A stretch of 64,000 bases of DNA from Persephonella marina EX-H1 (GTDB lineage Bacteria > Aquificota > Aquificia > Aquificales > Hydrogenothermaceae), in contig NC_012440.1 in the NCBI RefSeq assembly GCF_000021565.1, positions 822,210 through 886,209 of the forward strand. The letters run 5' to 3'. Positions 61,893 through 64,000 of this stretch are shown here, piece by piece. Each line of letters opens with the position of its first letter. Within the stretch, counting starts at the first letter, position 1. Position numbers and translations under genes: made by a program. The notes beneath the pieces are model-generated. The model searched no databases. It had not been told where the DNA came from and saw only the letters and a list, made by a program, of their open reading frames with translations.

Positions 61893-62246
61893 ATGACTGT
61901 AAGAATAGGTGAACAGGCACCTTACTTTGAGTTTCTTGATGGTATAAAGGGAAAAAGCCTTTATGATCTAAAACAAAAATACCATATCGTTATATATAAA
62001 GCAAAGGATGATCAGCTTGAGGATAAAGAGGAGGAGTTTGAGAGGGCAAATATAAAGCTTATTGATTATGTTCAGCTTCTGACTGAAGATTTCTGTGAGC
62101 AGTTTGGCTGTGATCCAGATGGGGATTTTATAGTGATTATTGATAAGTATGGAACTGTTCAGTATGTAAGCAGTTCTGTACCGTCCTTTCAGGATATAAT
62201 GAGTATAATATCTTTCTCTGAAGATGAAGGATGCTGTTCACTCTGA
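61893..62246 (+). CDS. Small thioredoxin-fold (peroxiredoxin-like) protein
   Basis: This 117-residue protein begins VRIGEQAPYFEFLD, like AhpC/TSA proteins, with later FIVIIDKYGTVQYV. It lacks a cysteine at the usual peroxidatic position; cysteines occur at DFCEQFGC near the middle and as a CC pair near the C-terminus (EGCCSL). It may be a degenerate redoxin or a small electron-transfer or metal-binding protein. It is closely followed by uvrC. Confidence 0.7.
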   Translation: MTVRIGEQAPYFEFLDGIKGKSLYDLKQKYHIVIYKAKDDQLEDKEEEFERANIKLIDYVQLLTEDFCEQFGCDPDGDFIVIIDKYGTVQYVSSSVPSFQDIMSIISFSEDEGCCSL

Positions 62247-62250
62247 CGAG

Positions 62251-63966
62251 ATGGAAGATCTAAAAAATTTAATAGATGAAGCTCCCCAGTCTCCAGGTGT
62301 TTATCTTTTCAAAGGAAAGAAAGGTGAGTATATCTATATAGGAAAGGCAAAAAATATAAAAAACAGGCTTAAAGGCCATCTGAACCAGTACAGGATAGAC
62401 CCTAAAGAGAAAAAGATATTTGATGAGAGCTCAAAGATTGAATGGATAATAACAAAATCAGATTATGAGGCATTTGTTCTTGAGAATGAGCTTATAAAAC
62501 AGTATAAACCGAAGTATAACGTCAGATTAAAGTCAGGCTCAGGTTATCCGATGCTCGTTATAACGGATGATGAATATCCCACGGTTGTTATAAGCAGAAA
62601 GTTTGGAGAGATTGAGGGTGAGTATTTCGGTCCTTTTTTACCAGCAAGAACTGCAAGAGCTATGAAAGACCTTATCCATAAACTGTTCAGGCTGAGAACA
62701 TGTGATCCGTTGCCTAAAAGGGATATCGTATGTTTTGATTACCATCTTGGGCTTTGTTCCGCCCCGTGTGTAAACAAGATATCTAAAAAGGATTATAACT
62801 TTGATGTAAAGGCTGCAAAAGCTTTCCTCTCAGGTGATGTTAAAAAGTTTATATACAGGCTTTATGACAGATTAGAGGAGTACAAAAATAAACTCAACTT
62901 TGAGAAGGCATCTGTAGTCAGAGACCAGATACTTGCTATGGAAAATCTGATATCAAAACAGGAAGTCCTCGGTCTTCCTGTTAATGAGGCTGATATATTC
63001 TATTTTTCCGGAAAGGATGTTTATCTGATTGTAGTTAGAGGAAGCAGAATAGTGGGAAAGGAGTTTATACAGATAAAACAGGAAGGTATACAGGATTTTG
63101 AGATTTCTGTGATTTCAAACTATTACATCAGGGGAAACTTTATCCCTGAGGTTGTGATCTCAAACAGAAAGTTTTCAGACCATAAAAACCTAAAGAGATG
63201 GCTCTCTGAAAAAAAGGGAAGTGATGTTAGACTTCTGTTTGATATACCTGATGAGATAAAAGGATTTATAGACAGAAATATAGGGAGTGTTGATCTCTCC
63301 GATCTAAAGGAGATATTCAAGAGAACTTTTGGTTTTGATCTTCCGGAAAGAATAGAAGGTTTTGATATTTCAACACTTTTTGGTGATTTTACCGTTGGAT
63401 CCGCTGTTGTATGGGAAAATGGAAAGATGAACAAAAGGGAGTACAGAAGATTTAAGATAAAAACTGTTGATGGGATTGATGATTACGCATCATTAAGGGA
63501 GTTGCTTTTCAGAAGGTTCAGAAAGTACAAAGAGATGGATAATCCCCCCAGACTTGTTCTGATAGACGGTGGCAAAGGTCATCTTAAACAGGGTGAGATA
63601 GTCAGGGATGCATTAGGAATAAAAAATCTCAGGATCTTCTCACTGGCTAAAAAGGAAGAGATCTTATACACAGATGATGGTAAATCTGTTTATCTTTATA
63701 ATTACCAGCCTCTTTTGAAGCTTTTCACAACAATCAGAGATGAGGCACACAGGTTCGCATTATCGTATAATAGAAAGCTGAGGGAGAGGGATACCTTAAA
63801 AGAACTCCTTGATAAGATTGAGGGTGTTGGGAAAAAGAGAAAGGAGATCCTCTACAGAACGTACAAAACTGTTGATAGAATAGCACAGGCTTCTGTAGAG
63901 GAGTTGAAAAAGCTGGGTATTCCTGAGAAAGTCGCTCAGAATATTAAAAAGTATTTATCAGTATAA
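62251..63966 (+). CDS. uvrC: Excinuclease ABC subunit UvrC
   Basis: UvrC makes both incisions in nucleotide excision repair. The GIY-YIG domain at the N-terminus is seen in GVYLFKGKKGEYIYIGKAK, a UVR coiled coil in the middle, the RNase H-like C-terminal domain with EGFDISTLFG and LVLIDGGKGHL, and tandem HhH motifs at the end (IEGVGKKRKE). The start is the ATG at 62251 (571 residues); an ATG at 62224 would overlap the upstream gene by 23 bases. Confidence 0.95.
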   Translation: MEDLKNLIDEAPQSPGVYLFKGKKGEYIYIGKAKNIKNRLKGHLNQYRIDPKEKKIFDESSKIEWIITKSDYEAFVLENELIKQYKPKYNVRLKSGSGYPMLVITDDEYPTVVISRKFGEIEGEYFGPFLPARTARAMKDLIHKLFRLRTCDPLPKRDIVCFDYHLGLCSAPCVNKISKKDYNFDVKAAKAFLSGDVKKFIYRLYDRLEEYKNKLNFEKASVVRDQILAMENLISKQEVLGLPVNEADIFYFSGKDVYLIVVRGSRIVGKEFIQIKQEGIQDFEISVISNYYIRGNFIPEVVISNRKFSDHKNLKRWLSEKKGSDVRLLFDIPDEIKGFIDRNIGSVDLSDLKEIFKRTFGFDLPERIEGFDISTLFGDFTVGSAVVWENGKMNKREYRRFKIKTVDGIDDYASLRELLFRRFRKYKEMDNPPRLVLIDGGKGHLKQGEIVRDALGIKNLRIFSLAKKEEILYTDDGKSVYLYNYQPLLKLFTTIRDEAHRFALSYNRKLRERDTLKELLDKIEGVGKKRKEILYRTYKTVDRIAQASVEELKKLGIPEKVAQNIKKYLSV

Positions 63967-64000
63967 ATATTTTGCTGTTAAAACCGAACTTGATATAAAT

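Overview
The window is a dense, AT-rich bacterial chromosome segment. Genes often overlap by a few bases and no intergenic gap exceeds 200 bases. It contains no rRNA, tRNA, CRISPR array or insertion sequence that I can see. Proteins rich in Lys, Glu and Ile, arginine coded mostly by AGA/AGG, futalosine-type menaquinone genes, a cytoplasmic group 2 [NiFe]-hydrogenase, nitrate assimilation genes and a heavy-metal RND pump together suggest a thermophilic, hydrogen-oxidising member of the Aquificota, close to Persephonella or its relatives (Hydrogenothermaceae). That assignment is inference from gene content and style; no database search was run. Layout, left to right. 1-253 is the 3' end of a tyrosine recombinase. 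248-4343 (minus) is a compact run: an alpha/beta hydrolase, an RluA-type pseudouridine synthase, mqnD, a receiver-like protein with Glu in place of the phosphoacceptor Asp, a small Toprim protein and hisF. The divergent mqnE (4409-5533) supplies an earlier step of the same menaquinone route. 5535-9258 holds a small membrane protein, a cation diffusion facilitator, rluD and recN. 9347-16082 (plus) is a metal-resistance block: a small exported protein, a three-gene tripartite RND efflux system (outer membrane factor, adaptor, HME-type pump), a terminator-like hairpin, then DUF2231 and VIT-like membrane proteins. 16147-22705 (plus) is the most unusual part. It is a seven-gene unit with its own promoter, encoding a stand-alone PqqD-like RRE protein, an ATP-grasp ligase, a fold-type III PLP decarboxylase homologue, a urea-transporter-like membrane domain fused to a periplasmic M23 peptidase, a beta-barrel-like exported protein, a TPR protein and a gamma-glutamylcyclotransferase-like protein. 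I do not recognise it as a described system. 22702-29830 is the nitrate assimilation island. The nirA-narK-nasA operon is read leftward from a textbook -24/-12 sigma-54 promoter with an NtrC-like site upstream. Rightward lie a class I glutamine amidotransferase and the siroheme synthase dehydrogenase that would supply NirA's cofactor. NirA carries a C-terminal tail that resembles the C-lobe of a Ser/Thr protein kinase. 29831-36738 is mixed: two tandem PEBP-family genes sharing a 42-base identical stretch, a class II aldolase, thiol peroxidase, two unrecognised proteins, cheR, bioA and DUF2267. 36921-46615 is mainly information processing: dnaE with a 409-residue LAGLIDADG intein, folE, a CoA-binding protein, lipA, a small unknown, a DEAD-box helicase and dnaA. 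46796-50655 (minus) has leuA, an M23 peptidase, a transaldolase-like aldolase and a DUF2103-like protein. 50757-57295 (minus) is a hydrogen and nickel block: a GlcF-like Fe-S protein, a CbiO/NikO ATPase with a His-rich tail, NikR, HypB, a glyoxalase-fold protein, a TetR regulator behind a 21-base palindrome, and the hydrogenase small and large subunits. The large subunit lacks the usual cleavable C-terminal extension. 57359-59196 is a possible self-contained sigma-54 module: repeated TTTACAG sites, a -24/-12 motif, a 73-residue exported peptide and, convergent to it, an activator with the order PilZ, zinc ribbon, AAA+, Fis-HTH. 59285-64000 closes with a DUF445 membrane protein, typA, a small thioredoxin-fold protein and uvrC.
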